This document shows positions 1 to 12,722 of a stretch of DNA of 64,000 nt, one piece after another. How positions within the stretch are numbered: the first letter of the stretch is position 1; each line of letters begins with the position of its first letter. The DNA is from Heterostelium album PN500. Taxonomy: Eukaryota; Evosea; Eumycetozoa; Acytosteliales; Acytosteliaceae. The DNA is taken from positions 372,001 to 436,000 of the forward strand of contig NW_008805066.1 in assembly GCF_000004825.1 (NCBI RefSeq), written 5' to 3'. The notes under the pieces are model-generated. The model did not search any database, had not been told where the DNA came from, and saw nothing but the letters and a program-made list of their open reading frames with translations. The position numbers and the translations under genes were made by a program.

Positions 1-7
1 TTCAATC

Positions 8-65
<58 letters not shown>

Positions 66-1608
66 AAAACAAGTTCAGATACAAGTAAACTATCTCAGCA
101 ATATCTACAACTACAGGCTCAGCAGATACAACAACTTCAACAACAACAGCATCTATTACAACAACAACAACAAATAGAGTATCAACAACAATTGTTGTAT
201 AGACAACAGCAACAGCAACAACAATTACAACAACAATTGACATTACAACAGCAACAACTACTACAAGGCTATCAAGGTACAGATTTCCAAACGTTGGCTC
301 AACCAAAGTCACCCATGAATGTATCACCGACGACCAGCGGCCAGAACTTTGTAGATCCTTCTGCAAATGCTTCGTCAAGTGTTATTGCCTATCTTCAACA
401 AATCAACTTTAAACCTGAGCTTACTCTGCTGTGTAGAACCGGCTACATGAAGAGTGCTCTCGATATTTACAACTACCTTGGAACAAGTTGTAGAATTGCC
501 TATAACGATCAGATGCTACCAAAGATTCAACAATTAATGTTTGATCGTGAATTCAGCACATTCTTGGTTCAGTTTGAATCACTCATCGATCTAGAGAACG
601 GTATTACCATATCTTCGTTCCCAGGATCGCCGCTTATACTCACGCGAATCTACAATACTCAACAACAGCAGCAACAACAACAACAACAACAGCAGACTTC
701 TATGGCTAGTAACAACCCGGTTGTTACTCCATCGAAATCGCCAATCCTCAGCAACAGCGCTGGTAATATCTCGCCAAGTGCACTGCAAGCCAATCTCTAC
801 CAAAGCTACTCTCCGACACCCGGTATCTCTAGAATCGGTTCTATTGGATCACCAACCAACAGTTCTGCTATTGAAGTCGACTCGAACAGTTACAGCAGCA
901 ACAGCAGCAGTGGTCTAAGCTCGATCTCTCCCAACTCTCTGCACTCATTGTCACAGATGTTGAATACACAGTACGATGAACAAGTACCATGGGATAACCG
1001 TCCACTAAAGACAAGCATATTCAATGATAAACAACGTATTGTAACTCCACCCATAAGTGGATTCAACAGCAGCAGCAGTAGTAGCAGTTACTTCAATCAT
1101 CCAAGTTCATCGAATGGATCATCAACATCAACTTCATCCGCTAACTACTTCCAAGCATCATCACTTCCTTCGATATCGTTACCAAATAACAACATCAACA
1201 TCAACACTAGCAACAATAACAATAGTAATAATTTAACATCGATCTTTCATAGCAATAGCAATAACAACATCAACAATAACATCAACACTGCAATGGACGA
1301 ATCATCTTTCTTTACCTATTCAGATTCACTAGGTTTATTTTCCAATGCCGTGTTTCCACCAACTACCACAACAACTACCAATAACAATACATCGAATATT
1401 CTTCAACAACAACAACAACAACAACTTCATCATCCACAACATCAACAACAACAGCAACAACAACAACAACAAGATATTGTAAGTATTATGATTGAACTCT
1501 TTTGTACTAGTTCCAACTAAACTAGTACTTTTATAATCAACTTTACTAATATTTACTAATCAAAATTTGATTTTCAACACACAGTACAATTCCTATTTGT
1601 TTAAATGA
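1..1608 (+). CDS. Gln-rich low-complexity protein, 3' part (5' end outside window)
   Basis: The reading frame is open from the first bases of the window, so the gene starts upstream. It begins with a long CAA-coded Gln tract and continues through Gln/Leu-rich coiled-coil-like sequence. One non-repetitive block of about 90 residues follows (coding bases roughly 375-655), with alternating hydrophobic residues that suggest a small folded helical domain. I do not recognise it. After this come Ser-, Asn- and Gln-rich tails. The plain frame stops at 1520, but a GTAAGT donor at 1479 and an ACACAG acceptor ending at 1584 give a frame-preserving 106-base intron. This yields a short last exon ending at 1608, which I prefer. 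Function unknown; Gln-rich dictyostelid proteins are often nuclear, but that is only a family tendency. Confidence 0.7.
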
Positions 1609-2506
1609 ATTGAAAGATAAAAAAAAAGTTAACTGTTGAATTGTTATTAGCATAAATAAAAACTATCCCACGCTGTGTGTACTAAACAATAACATAATGA
1701 CATCTTATTCATACCCATCACAAATATATATTTAAAATAATCATTTAATTATACATGTTTATAAATACCCCATTTAAACGTGTTTACACATCGATGTTGA
1801 AAATAATTATATAATTTATTTATTGTTGTTATTAAAGATAGTTTGTATTGTTTTATTTTTTACACTCTTGTGTGAGTGGTGGTGTCAAACAAATTATGAT
1901 TAAAATTGTTTTGATAGTGGGTATTTAAATCGGATAATGATGAATACTAAAGTGTATGAGTATAGTTGTAGGTAAATCATTTATTGTTTGATAGTGGATA
2001 CCAATGTATGCACATTATTTGATAATTTCATTTCCTTTTTAATATAAATCAATCTATAATTTATTTAACCCTACCACATCAACACTTCACCACATTATCA
2101 TTAGTGAAAAACAAATATTTATAAATAAAAATTTTATTTAAAAGTTAGATATTATTATTATGAATATATTAATACAATACATCATATATATATATAAAGT
2201 TATGTATATTTAAGATAATAATAAAATTAATTATTATGTTTTTGTTATCAAATAGATTGTTGACCAATCCCAACATTTTAATACACTAATATTCCGACGT
2301 TTCATCTTCATTTAAGTAGATGATTTTGTACATATATGTATTTAAATATATTTTTGTATTCATTCATTTAAATTCAATTTTACTATATTGTAATTCAATA
2401 TAAATATATTCTCCATTTCATTTCAATATATTTATTTTATTCTTTAACTTTTACAAATTACTTAATCATTATTTATATTCTAAAATCCTATATTAATATA
2501 TATAAA
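1609..2506. other. AT-rich intergenic region
   Basis: About 900 bases of AT-rich DNA with many TTTA/ATAT stretches. It holds the 3' flank of the Gln-rich gene and the promoter of the small gene at 2507. I see no open frame or structured RNA in it. Confidence 0.5.
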
Positions 2507-3111
2507 ATGTTAGATTCAATATCGAATGCTTTGCGAAATCAAAAGAATTTATTTTCTAATAAAAAGAAATATAAAACCAATAATAGAAATTTATGTTGTG
2601 GTGAAGAAGAACAAATTCTTACAACCACAAGAGAACATTGGTTCAATGTGAAATATCATGGTCAAAAAGTTGTTCTAAAATTAAATGATTTTGGAATCGA
2701 AATATATAACGAATCTAATAGAGTAAGATATCTATTAAACTAATAATTCAAATTTCTTTACTTACTAAGGTATCCATTTTTTTAATAGGAAATAATTGAA
2801 GAATTTTTATTAAAAGATGTTAAAACTTTTGGATCAGAAGGAAAGAATGTTTGGTTGGTAAATGTAAGAGAATTGAATCAACAAGGACAAGAATCTTTTA
2901 AATGTTTCAGATTCTCTGGTATTAACCCCGAAAAGTTAAATGAAGTAACAAAGAATTTTTTGAATAAATTAAATGAAGTATGTATAAACAAGTTTACAAA
3001 CATATTTGTTTTAATAGAATACATATAAACTAACATTTTTCTTTTCAGGAATTCAAAGTTGAAAAAGATGTAATGCAAATGAATAAATCGATTTATTCAC
3101 CATCTATTTAA
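2507..3111 (+). CDS. Small unknown protein, 3 exons
   Basis: Predicted exons 2507-2722, 2789-2977 and 3049-3111. Donors are GTAAGA and GTATGT, acceptors AATAG and TTTCAG, and all introns are phase 0. The product is about 155 residues. A basic, Asn-rich N-terminus (about 30 residues) is followed by alternating beta-strand-like segments and a C-terminal amphipathic helix around NPEKLNEVTKNFLNKL. The strand-rich core with one final helix resembles a PH-like/PTB fold, but that is only a pattern impression. No signal peptide or membrane segment is seen. The start is the first ATG after an AT-rich leader. I do not recognise the family. Confidence 0.65.
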
Positions 3112-3538
3112 AATAAAAAAATTATAATTGTGATTGTATCTTCAAACCTTCTGGATCGGGAGGAATGTAGCCTAAGACTGATCGAGATAAAACTTGGAAT
3201 AGATATTTTATTTTTTTGACATGCTCCAAAATTTTGAATCACCAGATATTTTTTTTATTTTATTTTTTTATAAAAACAAATTTTTTTCTGACCTTTCCAA
3301 CTTTTTAGGAGCATAGCTCTCATCAATGATAGGAGACATCTTTTCTTGTAGATCACGATTTTTTTTTAAAATTTATTTACAAAAAAAAAAAATCTTTTGG
3401 CGACCTTTTTTCGACAATTTGGTGGGCCACATGAAGTATTATTATTTATAATAATAAAATATTGTAAACTTATCTATAAAAAAGAAAAAGTTAAAGGATT
3501 TCTCAAAGTATTTTTATTTGGGTTTTTTTTATTTTAAA
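3112..3538. other. Intergenic region upstream of the ComC-like gene
   Basis: About 430 bases with several long A and T runs. Apart from the minus-strand open stretch next to the preceding gene it holds the AT-rich leader of the ComC-like gene. Nothing else is recognised. Confidence 0.4.
3122..3238 (-). other. Possible last exon or relic of a small minus-strand gene
   Basis: The minus strand holds a 38-codon open stretch with no start codon, ending only ten bases past the upstream gene's stop. Its end reads like normal protein (…SVLGYIPPDPEGLKIQSQL). A likely splice acceptor (GGAG or CAAG) lies inside it. Further upstream on the same strand, near 3340, an ATG opens about 22 codons, but I could not join it to this piece in frame. 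It is either a real small gene with an exon I cannot place or a relic. Confidence 0.25.
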
Positions 3539-6500
3539 ATGAAATTATTGGTTTTAGTACTTATAATTTTTAGTAGTATAGGATGTAAGTATATCACTGA
3601 TCATTGATTTCGTGGAAATTTTATTTTTTTAAAAAAAAAAGTTAAAATATTAAAATAAAATTTTTGAATAATAGATATAAATGGTGGTGCAGTACAATTG
3701 TTAAAGAATGAACATCAAGCAGAACAATATGCAGGAATAAATACTTGTTTTTTCAAATACACAATCGAGTTATACTATGATTCACAATTGAATTCCAATG
3801 ATTTCAAATCCCCAAATTTAAAGATCAAAGTATTTCCCTTTGCTTTTGGAAATGGAAGTAGTTTCGATCCTTATCATCAAATATTCAATATAATCTATGA
3901 AACGCCACCAGGAATGAATATTATCGTTATCAATATAACCCGTGATTCAGACCCAACTTTTCCACCGGCCTATTTCATGTTAAATCAAAACCAAAATTGT
4001 GAAGGTATTTAGGAACCAATAGATTTTACTTTTACTATTGTAACTAATCTAATTCTTTTCAATAATGTTAAGTTTATTCAAATGAAAGTTTAAGTTATTT
4101 ATATATAGGAACACCTACTTTTGTTCCGATGATGGGAGCAATTTCCTTGGCCCTCAAGTTGAATATCACTGACTCATTGGTTTTAAATAACTATCCGTCT
4201 TTTACCTGCACTACCAATTTTCCTGGACTTATTACATGTGCCAGTACTGCACAAATAACAGAAGCAAGATCATGGGTATTATTATATATAAGAATGGTTG
4301 GAGCAGTCAATGCTGTTTACCCAGATTATTTTGATATACAATTGACTTTAACAAGTGCTGGTCCTTATTCAACTCCTGTGGGTCCAGGGCCAATAGCTAG
4401 AGTGAAAAATATATTCCCAAAGAATCGTATGTTTTAAAAACATTTTATTTTAATTCTTCTTTCTTTGTTAATTTTGTTTATTTTTAAATATAGTTTTAAG
4501 AACAACCAAATTGGTTGATAATGCAATTTATCCAGCTGCTAATTATGGTTATAATCAAAACTTTTTATACTACTCTCCATTATGGGAGTACAGTGTATCT
4601 TTTGAGAATATGGATTCTATACCTGTAAATGCATATGTTGGTTACCCAGTAGCAATCTCCTATATATTAGTTTCATCCAATAAAACACACAGAGTATATT
4701 CTACTTGGATACCAACTTTCCCAGGTGGCATTGCTGTGAACCAATTCTATTGTGATTCTAATTGCACATACTTAGGAACTCAAACAGCCATTGTTTATAA
4801 TTATCCACGTAAGTTAGTTACCTAATTGGATTGTTTAAATCAATATAATATTAATTTTTTAAATAAACAGAATACTATACTAATAGTGCAGGTATGACAT
4901 ATAGTGTTGATACACAGACAAACTCATATCTATTCGAAAACTTTGGTACCTTTCCTTTCTACACCTTATCACAAAGGATGAAATCATCCATAAATTCTGG
5001 AGCTGACTATCCTTTTGCTTATTTAAGTTCCACCAATGCTGGGTTCACCTCTATTTCCCAAAAATCATTTGTCGGAACATATGCGGTAAATTATATAAAC
5101 AACAATAATTATACTTCCATTGCACCTGACAGTAAGTTGTAGTTTCTTTATTTTTTACAATTATTTATAGTAACAAAAAAAATATTTTCTATTTTTATCC
5201 ATAGCATCAAGTCCCTATGTCGTCAATTTCGATTTCCACTCCTTGGAGATTATCATTAGTAGTCCTTATTCAGCTCTCTTCCGTATAAATATCAGTTGTC
5301 CAATTGGTTTGACTAGAATTGCAGCAAAAGGAGGAAACTTTATGAAAAATAATGTATGTATCTTTATGTTGATATTTATTTCAATTTTATTAACTGTAAA
5401 TAAAGTTGGTGTCTGGAGATCAATATAATGGAATTTATGAAAATGAACTTAAAGGAATTCAAATTGGAGAACAATTATATAAAACATTACAATTTACCTT
5501 TAGCTATGAAACATATACACCTTTTATAACTGATCTTTTAAGTGACGATATTTATAATACAAACTTTGACAAGATCCCCTATCTAGAAGGAGCATGTAAG
5601 TGTTATCGTCTATTATAAAAACTATGATTAATATTAATAATTATTTTTTATTATTTTAGTCAATTTCGATCTTAATAATATCACATATATTCAATTCGAA
5701 AAGAATAATATTGATATGTCTGATGGTGGAGATGTTGTTAATGTTCTTTGGATCAGATTTACAAATAATGATCCTCAAGCAAGACCAATCTTGGAAACCA
5801 ATCAATATCTTAAGCTATCAGCAAAACAAGAGTATGGATTGTTCTATGGTGATTATGTTTCACAGAAAGATATGTACAGAATTGAGTTTATTATGACCAA
5901 TTGTCTACCTGGTGCACAGGCTTACTATATAGTAAGTCCTTTTGCAAAGTACCTTCTCACAGAGGTTTCCTCTTACCTTGGTCCAAACGCTACTCTATTT
6001 GTCACAGATTCAGGTAAATCTAAAAATAGTTTAAATTGTATAATATATTTTTACTTATTCTCTTTATTATTTTAATTAGTTTCTGACAATTTAAAACCTA
6101 GAATAACTGCCTTGAAATCATTCCAAAATTCAAAGAGCATCAATGGAGTATCAACATTCACTCTTGGATGGAATATTACAGTAACTGACTATCCTAATGG
6201 ATTCATAAATGGAACAATCCAATATTTATCTGATAAGGATATGGAGATTAGAGTTATCAATTATAACGAGACAAATAGAGTTGATGGTGATAAATTCAAT
6301 GGTGTGTATCAAGTTACTTTTGAAATAGATGCAAACAACTGCCGAAGCCAAACCTTTATTATTACATATATGAATCAATGGGACCAATTCCCAGAGGTCG
6401 ATATAGTTGTTTCGTCGGACCCATTAAATAGCATCAATGATATTTTGGGAACAGAGTACGAGAGACACTTGAATATTTCAATTTTTTGCAATACCGCATT

Positions 6501-8202
6501 CGACGGAGATCTTCCTAAATTGGAATCACTTTCATTTAACAAGTCAATAGATGTAGGATCAAACAACAGACAATTCCAAGCAATTTTCTCAATCTCGGAT
6601 GTTGGTTCCGGAATCTCTACAAGACACACTCCATATATCTATATCCTAACCGATGTCGATCAACAAATCAAAATCAAATCAGAGTTTATCAACTATACAT
6701 CCACTTTGGCATTCTATACTGCCGAAACAATTCTACCATGGGGATTCGGTCAAAACAATCTAATTGTTTCAATCTATGGTATTATGGATAACTATTTGAA
6801 TTTGAGAGGATACTCTACTCAAAATCTAAAGGATGCCGGATTTGATTATTCCATTATTCGAACCCAGACTTTTGTTGATCCAATTCTCGAAAGCTGCTCT
6901 CAGATTACACAGAATGGTGGATTTTTCTCTATTAGTGGTCATAATCTTGGAGATGAATATACAACCTATTCATTATTATTTGACTATAGAAATGGAAGTG
7001 GATGGATACAACACTCAACCAAATTCAAATCTGCAACCGTCATGAAAGTAATACTATCACCTTTCCGAGCTAACTATATTCAAGCCAAGATTATTGTCAA
7101 TGGGCTGACCTCTGACATCATGGATATCTATCCGTTCATAAGAAGGTTGAAACCTCCAATGCCAACATCGACACCAAATCCAACATCGACACCAAATCCA
7201 ACATCGACACCAAATCCAAAGTTGTGTCCAGGTGACCCAGTTTGTAATAATCAAGGAGAATGTCTATCGACTGGATGTAAATGCAATTCACCATGGTATG
7301 GTCCATCTTGCTCATCAAGAGTTGTACCAACACCAACTCCACCACCAGCCGAAAATCCATCGGTTCAAGTCAATGTTACAACTCCAGACTCTCCAGACCA
7401 GTTAATCACAGCAAAGATCAGTGTTGTATCGGTATTGGAGCTGAATTCCGAATTCGCACCAATCAACAACTTCACATTTGGTCAATGGAATCTCAGTTCA
7501 GTGCAATCCAACGATGAAAAGACATCTTACTACTACTACTCCTATTTGAATGGTAGAAAAACAATGGTTAATACAACAATCGATTTCTACAAGGTAGCAA
7601 CAAACATTACTTTTGCCGGTGGTGTTATCAATGTTGTACCGTTCACAATCAAATTCTCAATCAATGTCGATCATTTCGATTTTGTTGACCGACTTTCAAT
7701 GATGCAGATTGTAATGGAAGCAAAAGTGACATCGTCAGACTCGGGTGCTTGCTCTTCGAAATCGATAGGTGAGGAATCGAATGACAATGTACAATGGGTA
7801 AAGATGAACATCAATGACAATTCGTTGTACGGTAGATTCTTGGATCGTGCACTGGTCGACGGCAATGTAGTTCCCTCAAAGAATGTTATAATCGAAGATG
7901 ATACTACCGATGATTCCTACAACTCTGTCTCGTCAAAGATCGGTATCATCATTCCCTTCTATGAAATCAACGCTGTTATAGACCCAGATTTTTCAACACT
8001 GATCGATACCAACTATGACGGACCAAGTATGACTTGCAAAAAGAAAGGATTATCAACAGGTGTTATCGTTGCCATTGCTGTAAGTTGTGGTGTTTTCGCT
8101 TGTGCTGTCGTGGTTGGCTCTGTCATCTATTTGAGAAAGAAACATAGATTCAAAAAACAAAATAATATGGTCAAAAAAAGATTAGAGCAACTTTCTAACT
8201 AA
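3539..8202 (+). CDS. ComC-like EGF/supersandwich-domain type I membrane protein
   Basis: Nine exons rebuilt with frame kept: 3539-3584, 3675-4004, 4109-4426, 4494-4808, 4871-5131, 5205-5353, 5406-5595, 5660-6013 and 6080-8202, giving about 1361 residues. The N-terminus is a signal peptide (MKLLVLVLIIFSSIG). A long beta-rich ectodomain with many N-glycosylation sites follows. Near residues 930-1020 there is a TIG-like segment, then a Pro-Thr-Ser linker with three TSTPNP units. An EGF-like module lies at about 1037-1070 (six Cys, CNSPWYGPSC), then a second Pro-rich linker. The segment at about 1085-1310 matches the dictyostelid ComC supersandwich domain. A single membrane helix lies at about 1315-1340, followed by a short basic tail. 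Such proteins act at the cell surface in dictyostelid signalling or adhesion. The exact orthologue is unknown, and the family is large. Confidence 0.85.
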
Positions 8203-8566
8203 TAAACATGAATAATAAATATATTTCAAGATTTAAAGGTCTTTGCAAAAAAAATATTTAAATGAATAGGTTATATAAAAAAAAGTAAATCACTTCCCTT
8301 GTCGAAATGTTAGAGAATCAATGTTTTTAGCTTTAATAAAATAGAAAAAATAATGATTAATAAATGTAATATTACTATTTTATTTATTTTAACTAGTGGT
8401 TAAAAGAACATCTTAAATGATCGCATTGTGTCATAACCTAATATAGAATCGATCACCAAATTTCATTTTTTTTTTTGTGTTTCTTACACCTCATTTTTAT
8501 TTTAATTTTTATAAATAGAATTATTCATTCATTTCATTTTTAAAATATAATATATTGTACAATAGA
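8203..8566. other. Intergenic region
   Basis: About 360 AT-rich bases between two plus-strand genes. They hold the 3' flank of the ComC-like gene and a T-rich promoter before the carrier gene. Nothing else is seen. Confidence 0.5.
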
Positions 8567-9565
8567 ATGGTTATTTTAAGTAGTAGTCATGATGTTAAGA
8601 ATGATAAATGGATAGATATGTTTGCAGGTTCAATATCGGGTGCAACCACTCGTATGATTGTTGCTCCGCTCGATGTTATAAAGATTCGTCTGCAACTCCA
8701 AAAGAGTGGTGGTAGCGCAACTTCGACTTCACCACCTCAGTATAGAGGTGTTTTCAATACGCTTGGCAAGATAACACGTGAAGAAGGAATACGTGCACTC
8801 TGGAAAGGTAACCTCAGTGCCGAGTTCCTCTGGATCAGCTACGCCACCGCACAATTCAGTCTCTATAATTCATTTGTACATAGTCTCGACCAAGAGAATT
8901 ATCTGGCACACCAAAACAGCAATCAACACTACAAACCACCGACCTACATATCGCTGCTGGCAGGCGCCACCGCAGGTTCGATCGCCACTGCCATCTCCTA
9001 TCCTTTCGACACTCTGCGAACCAACATCGTGGCGCAACACCAACACGTAACCATTCCACAGTGCGTCAGACAGATCTATCACACCAAAGGCTACATTGGA
9101 TTCTACAAGGGTATAACATCGTCTGTGCTCCAAATCATTCCACAGATATCACTTCAATTTGCATCGTATGAATGGCTCAAAAATCTTTATATTCACATCG
9201 CCATTGCAAAAGAACAACATCAACACGCAAAAAACAACAACAACAACAACAACAATTCAATACGTACACCAAGAGAACTGTCGAAAGACCCTATCATTCA
9301 ATTGCTGAGTGGTGGTTCCTCAGGTGCCATCTCTAAATTTATAGTACTACCATTCGATGTGGTGAAGAAACGAATGCAAGTTGCACCGGGCGGTATCACT
9401 CTGAAGCAATGCATTTCCGATATGTTTAAAAATGAAGGCTGGCGAGCATTCTACAAAGGCGGAGTTCCATCAATGATAAAGGCTGGTGCTGCCGCATCTC
9501 TATCTTTTACTTTTTACGAACAAGCTAAAACTCTTCTTACAGACATGCTTTTTAAGATTATATAA
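8567..9565 (+). CDS. Mitochondrial carrier (SLC25), thiamine pyrophosphate carrier type
   Basis: Single exon, 332 residues, from the first ATG of the frame. It has the three-repeat SLC25 architecture of the mitochondrial inner membrane. Signatures are PLDVIKIRLQLQ (about residue 40), YPFDTLRT (about 145) and LPFDVVKKRMQV (about 265), each followed by the glycine and aromatic residues typical of repeat ends. The combination DVIKIR with DVVKKRMQV is characteristic of the SLC25A19/Tpc1 branch, which imports thiamine pyrophosphate into mitochondria. An Asn run (about residues 223-230) interrupts the loop before repeat three. Carrier membership is near certain; the substrate is inferred from motif similarity. 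Confidence 0.9.
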   Translation: MVILSSSHDVKNDKWIDMFAGSISGATTRMIVAPLDVIKIRLQLQKSGGSATSTSPPQYRGVFNTLGKITREEGIRALWKGNLSAEFLWISYATAQFSLYNSFVHSLDQENYLAHQNSNQHYKPPTYISLLAGATAGSIATAISYPFDTLRTNIVAQHQHVTIPQCVRQIYHTKGYIGFYKGITSSVLQIIPQISLQFASYEWLKNLYIHIAIAKEQHQHAKNNNNNNNNSIRTPRELSKDPIIQLLSGGSSGAISKFIVLPFDVVKKRMQVAPGGITLKQCISDMFKNEGWRAFYKGGVPSMIKAGAAASLSFTFYEQAKTLLTDMLFKII

Positions 9566-11508
9566 GTACAATTAAAAAAAGTTTAACTAAAAAACAACTA
9601 CTACTAAATAAAATTAGCTAATTTTAGTAGCTAGCAATACTTTCATATATATCTATATATTATATCTTTTTTTTAAAAAATTATTTTTTATAATGTTTTT
9701 TTCGATCGATATAGCGAGACAATCTGTAGGAATTCCATATGGTATTTTCCCAGAAACAAAAGGTTTGCGTTCTTATTAAATTAAATCAACCAACCTCGCT
9801 AACAGACACCTACCATTGAAAACCATTGAACAACTATATTTGATCCAAAAGAGGACTAAACATTAAAGATCTAAACCTTAAAACAACATAAGGAATGATA
9901 GTCTTTGAAATCAACAATTTTCAACAGGCTTTGTCAGTTGATGTTAGAGTGCAACTGCCCATGTCATTAATGTCAAAACTCAAAGGGGCAATCTTTATCT
10001 TCTTGATTCGGTTTGGAATAAAGGCTTCCTCCAAAAAAAAAAACAAAAAATATTAATTAAAAATTTAATCAAAAAAAAAATTAATTTTTTTTTAATTCCA
10101 ATTTTTTCAAAGATCTTGTGAAGGTACACTTAGGGTTGTGGGGGTGTGCAACTTCCCAGGTTTAAGAGAAAAACGTTCAACTAAATTTACCACAGCACTC
10201 TAAAGATAACAACTTCACAAAAAGAAATCATTTTTTTTTATTGCTATTATTGACATCTGATATTGACCATAGTGGTTTTCGAATGTAAGTTATTTATTGT
10301 CGATATAACAATCATCATTATAATATAACAGGTTAGCATTGACACCTCTATAACAAACAGCGTCACAACAGTTCCCATTTTTTTCATTTTTTTTAATATT
10401 TTTTAAAAAACAAAAAAAAAAACAAAATTAATTTATTTTTTAATTAAAAGGTCACATCTTCACCAATAAATTATTACAATAATAAACAATTTAAAAATAA
10501 TATACTTTACTATATAACAATAAATAAAAATAACATATATAAATATCACAAAAAAATAAAATAAAAAAAAATAATAACATTTTTTTTTTTTAAAAAATTA
10601 ATAATTCATACATATTTAAATAAAGTGTGGTAAAAAGAGACAGACAGTAACACTCTTTATACCCTTAAATTTGCAATAGTTTCAAGTAGTGTAGGTATCA
10701 GGTATCATATCTCACTCTCTCACCGTCACCTTTACATACTATCTGTCAAGCATTCAACCCAGTAATCTATCTGCTTATCTATTTATCTGTTTATCAATCT
10801 GCTTATCTATTTAATGTTTTAAATCATCAGCAACATACATATATCTTAATAATAAGTTAGATCATCCAATCTAAATGTTATTAAAACCAACACGCACACA
10901 CAACTCGTATTCTCACACATACACACAAAACAGTAAAATAAAAAAAAATAAAAAAAAGGTTCAGGTAGATTTTAATTATAATTTGGTTTGTTTTGTAATA
11001 AAACACTTCATTAATTAATTTGCGACAGATTATATGGTTATGTGGTTGATTGATTAATTAGATAGATAGATGGTAGTTCATTCATGTTGTTTATTGATAT
11101 AATCTCTATAGAGATACAATAATATCATTCTATTACACTATTATCAATAGGAATTGAAGATAATGAATGCGTTGTTTAAGATGTGTTTATTAAAATTTTA
11201 AAATAATGGTAGACCAAATAAAACACACACAATATATGATAAGAAATAATTTTAATTTAAAATAATGCATAGGTGGTTTTATTCCACTACATCTTCATTC
11301 GAAATTATAAATAAATAAAAAAAACAAATACTATCTCTTCACCAACATACATACCTATTTGCCACTAAAATACTCTTTGTTTACTCATATAATTTGTTTA
11401 ATTCAATTTCTTTTTTTTTTTTGTTTTTCCTTTATTTATTAAAGATTATTATAGTTTATTAATTTCAAAAAAAAAAAAACAGAAAACTAAATAGATTTTA
11501 GAATAAAT
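9566..11508. other. Long intergenic region, possible relics
   Basis: About 1.9 kb with no convincing gene. Bases 9700-10010 and 10120-10240 are less AT-rich than their surroundings. A short exon-like piece near 9713-9762 sits between a TATAG acceptor and an AAAG/GTTTGC donor-like site, so a decayed gene or non-coding transcript is possible. The rest has long A/T runs, a CTATCTGTTTATC-type repetitive stretch near 10740-10810 and CACACA tracts near 10890. The last 150 bases form the T-rich leader of the CRAL-TRIO gene. Confidence 0.4.
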
Positions 11509-12429
11509 ATGAGTGGATTCGTAGGTGATCTTTCTCCAGATCAGGAGAAATTCCTATTGGAAATAAAAAGAAAACTAAAAGAAAATAATGATAGTATAGT
11601 GTTGGAAGAGAAAGCAAAGTTGGATGACTCCATGATTTTGAGGTAAGTCTTAAGATTCAAATGCATCTTGAAGGATCAAAAAGTCTAACACTTTTGTTTT
11701 TGTATTTATCTTTTAAAAAAATACAATCTAGATTCTGCAGAGCTCGAAAATGGAATCTCAATGATGCATATACTATGTTATTTAATGCTCTATTGTTTAG
11801 AGCAACATTCCAAAATACAGGTGTTGATGCAATTACAGAGGAAACCGTGGACAATGAAATGAAAGCAGGAAAGAGTTTCTTCCATGGCTCTGACAAAGAA
11901 GGACGACCCGTTTGCATAGTAAGAACAAGAAAGCACGACTCTAGTCAACGAGACTTGGAGGAGGCACAACGATATTGCGTGTATGTCATGGAAACAGGTA
12001 AAGCCTTACTTCCACCAGGCATCGAAACCTGTACTTTAATTTTTGATATGTCAAGCTTCAGCACTAAAAATATGGTAATTACACACAATGACAAAATATA
12101 TAATTACTCCTCCAACTAAATATATCAATATTAATGCTTATTTTGTTATCTTTATATAGGATTATCCTCTTGTTAAGTTTATGGTTGATATGTTTCAGAA
12201 ATACTATCCAGAATCATTGGCTAGATGTTTAATATTAAATGCACCTTGGGTGTTTATGGGTGTTTGGAATATCATTAAGCATTGGCTCGACCCATACACC
12301 GTATCAAAGATTAGCTTTGTCAAGACAAGACAGCTTATCGACTACATTCCAGCAGATCAACTATTGATGGCTTATGGTGGAGAGAGCAAGTTCAAGTACA
12401 CCTATAAAGGAACAGTCGTTGAAGACTAA
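11509..12429 (+). CDS. CRAL-TRIO (Sec14-like) lipid-binding protein
   Basis: Exons 11509-11642, 11732-12074 and 12160-12429; 248 residues. The N-terminal helical part ends in LRFCRARKWNLNDA, the typical CRAL-TRIO N-domain signature. The lipid-binding domain follows, with GRPVCIVRTRKHD, TLIFDMSSF, a YPESLARCLILNAPWVF segment and a C-terminal YGGE motif. This is the order seen in short Sec14/CRAL-TRIO proteins, which bind phosphatidylinositol or another hydrophobic ligand and move it between membranes. There is no signal peptide or membrane helix, so it is likely cytosolic. The length fits the minimal family. The ligand cannot be read from the sequence. Confidence 0.88.
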
Positions 12430-12722
12430 TATCAAATCAAATTAAAAATTTTTAAATCAACCAGAAACAAAAAAAAAAAAAAACAAAAAAATTTTACAAA
12501 TGTAACAAAACAACAAGAACATTAAAACAACAATCAGAATCAACTTTGTATATACCTATATAGTAATAGTAGTTTGAAAATCAACTTTTTTTTAATTAAA
12601 TCGATGATATTCATTATTAAAAGGATTTTTGTGTTTCTTTTTTTACTTTCGATTGATTGATTTTTTAATGACGATATAGTTCTCTCTGTAAGTTATGATT
12701 GTTGTTTCTATGTTTATGTATT

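Noticed and set aside
8555-8566. Extended start of the mitochondrial carrier by four codons
   Set aside because: It would need a TTG start; the first ATG at 8567 is normal.
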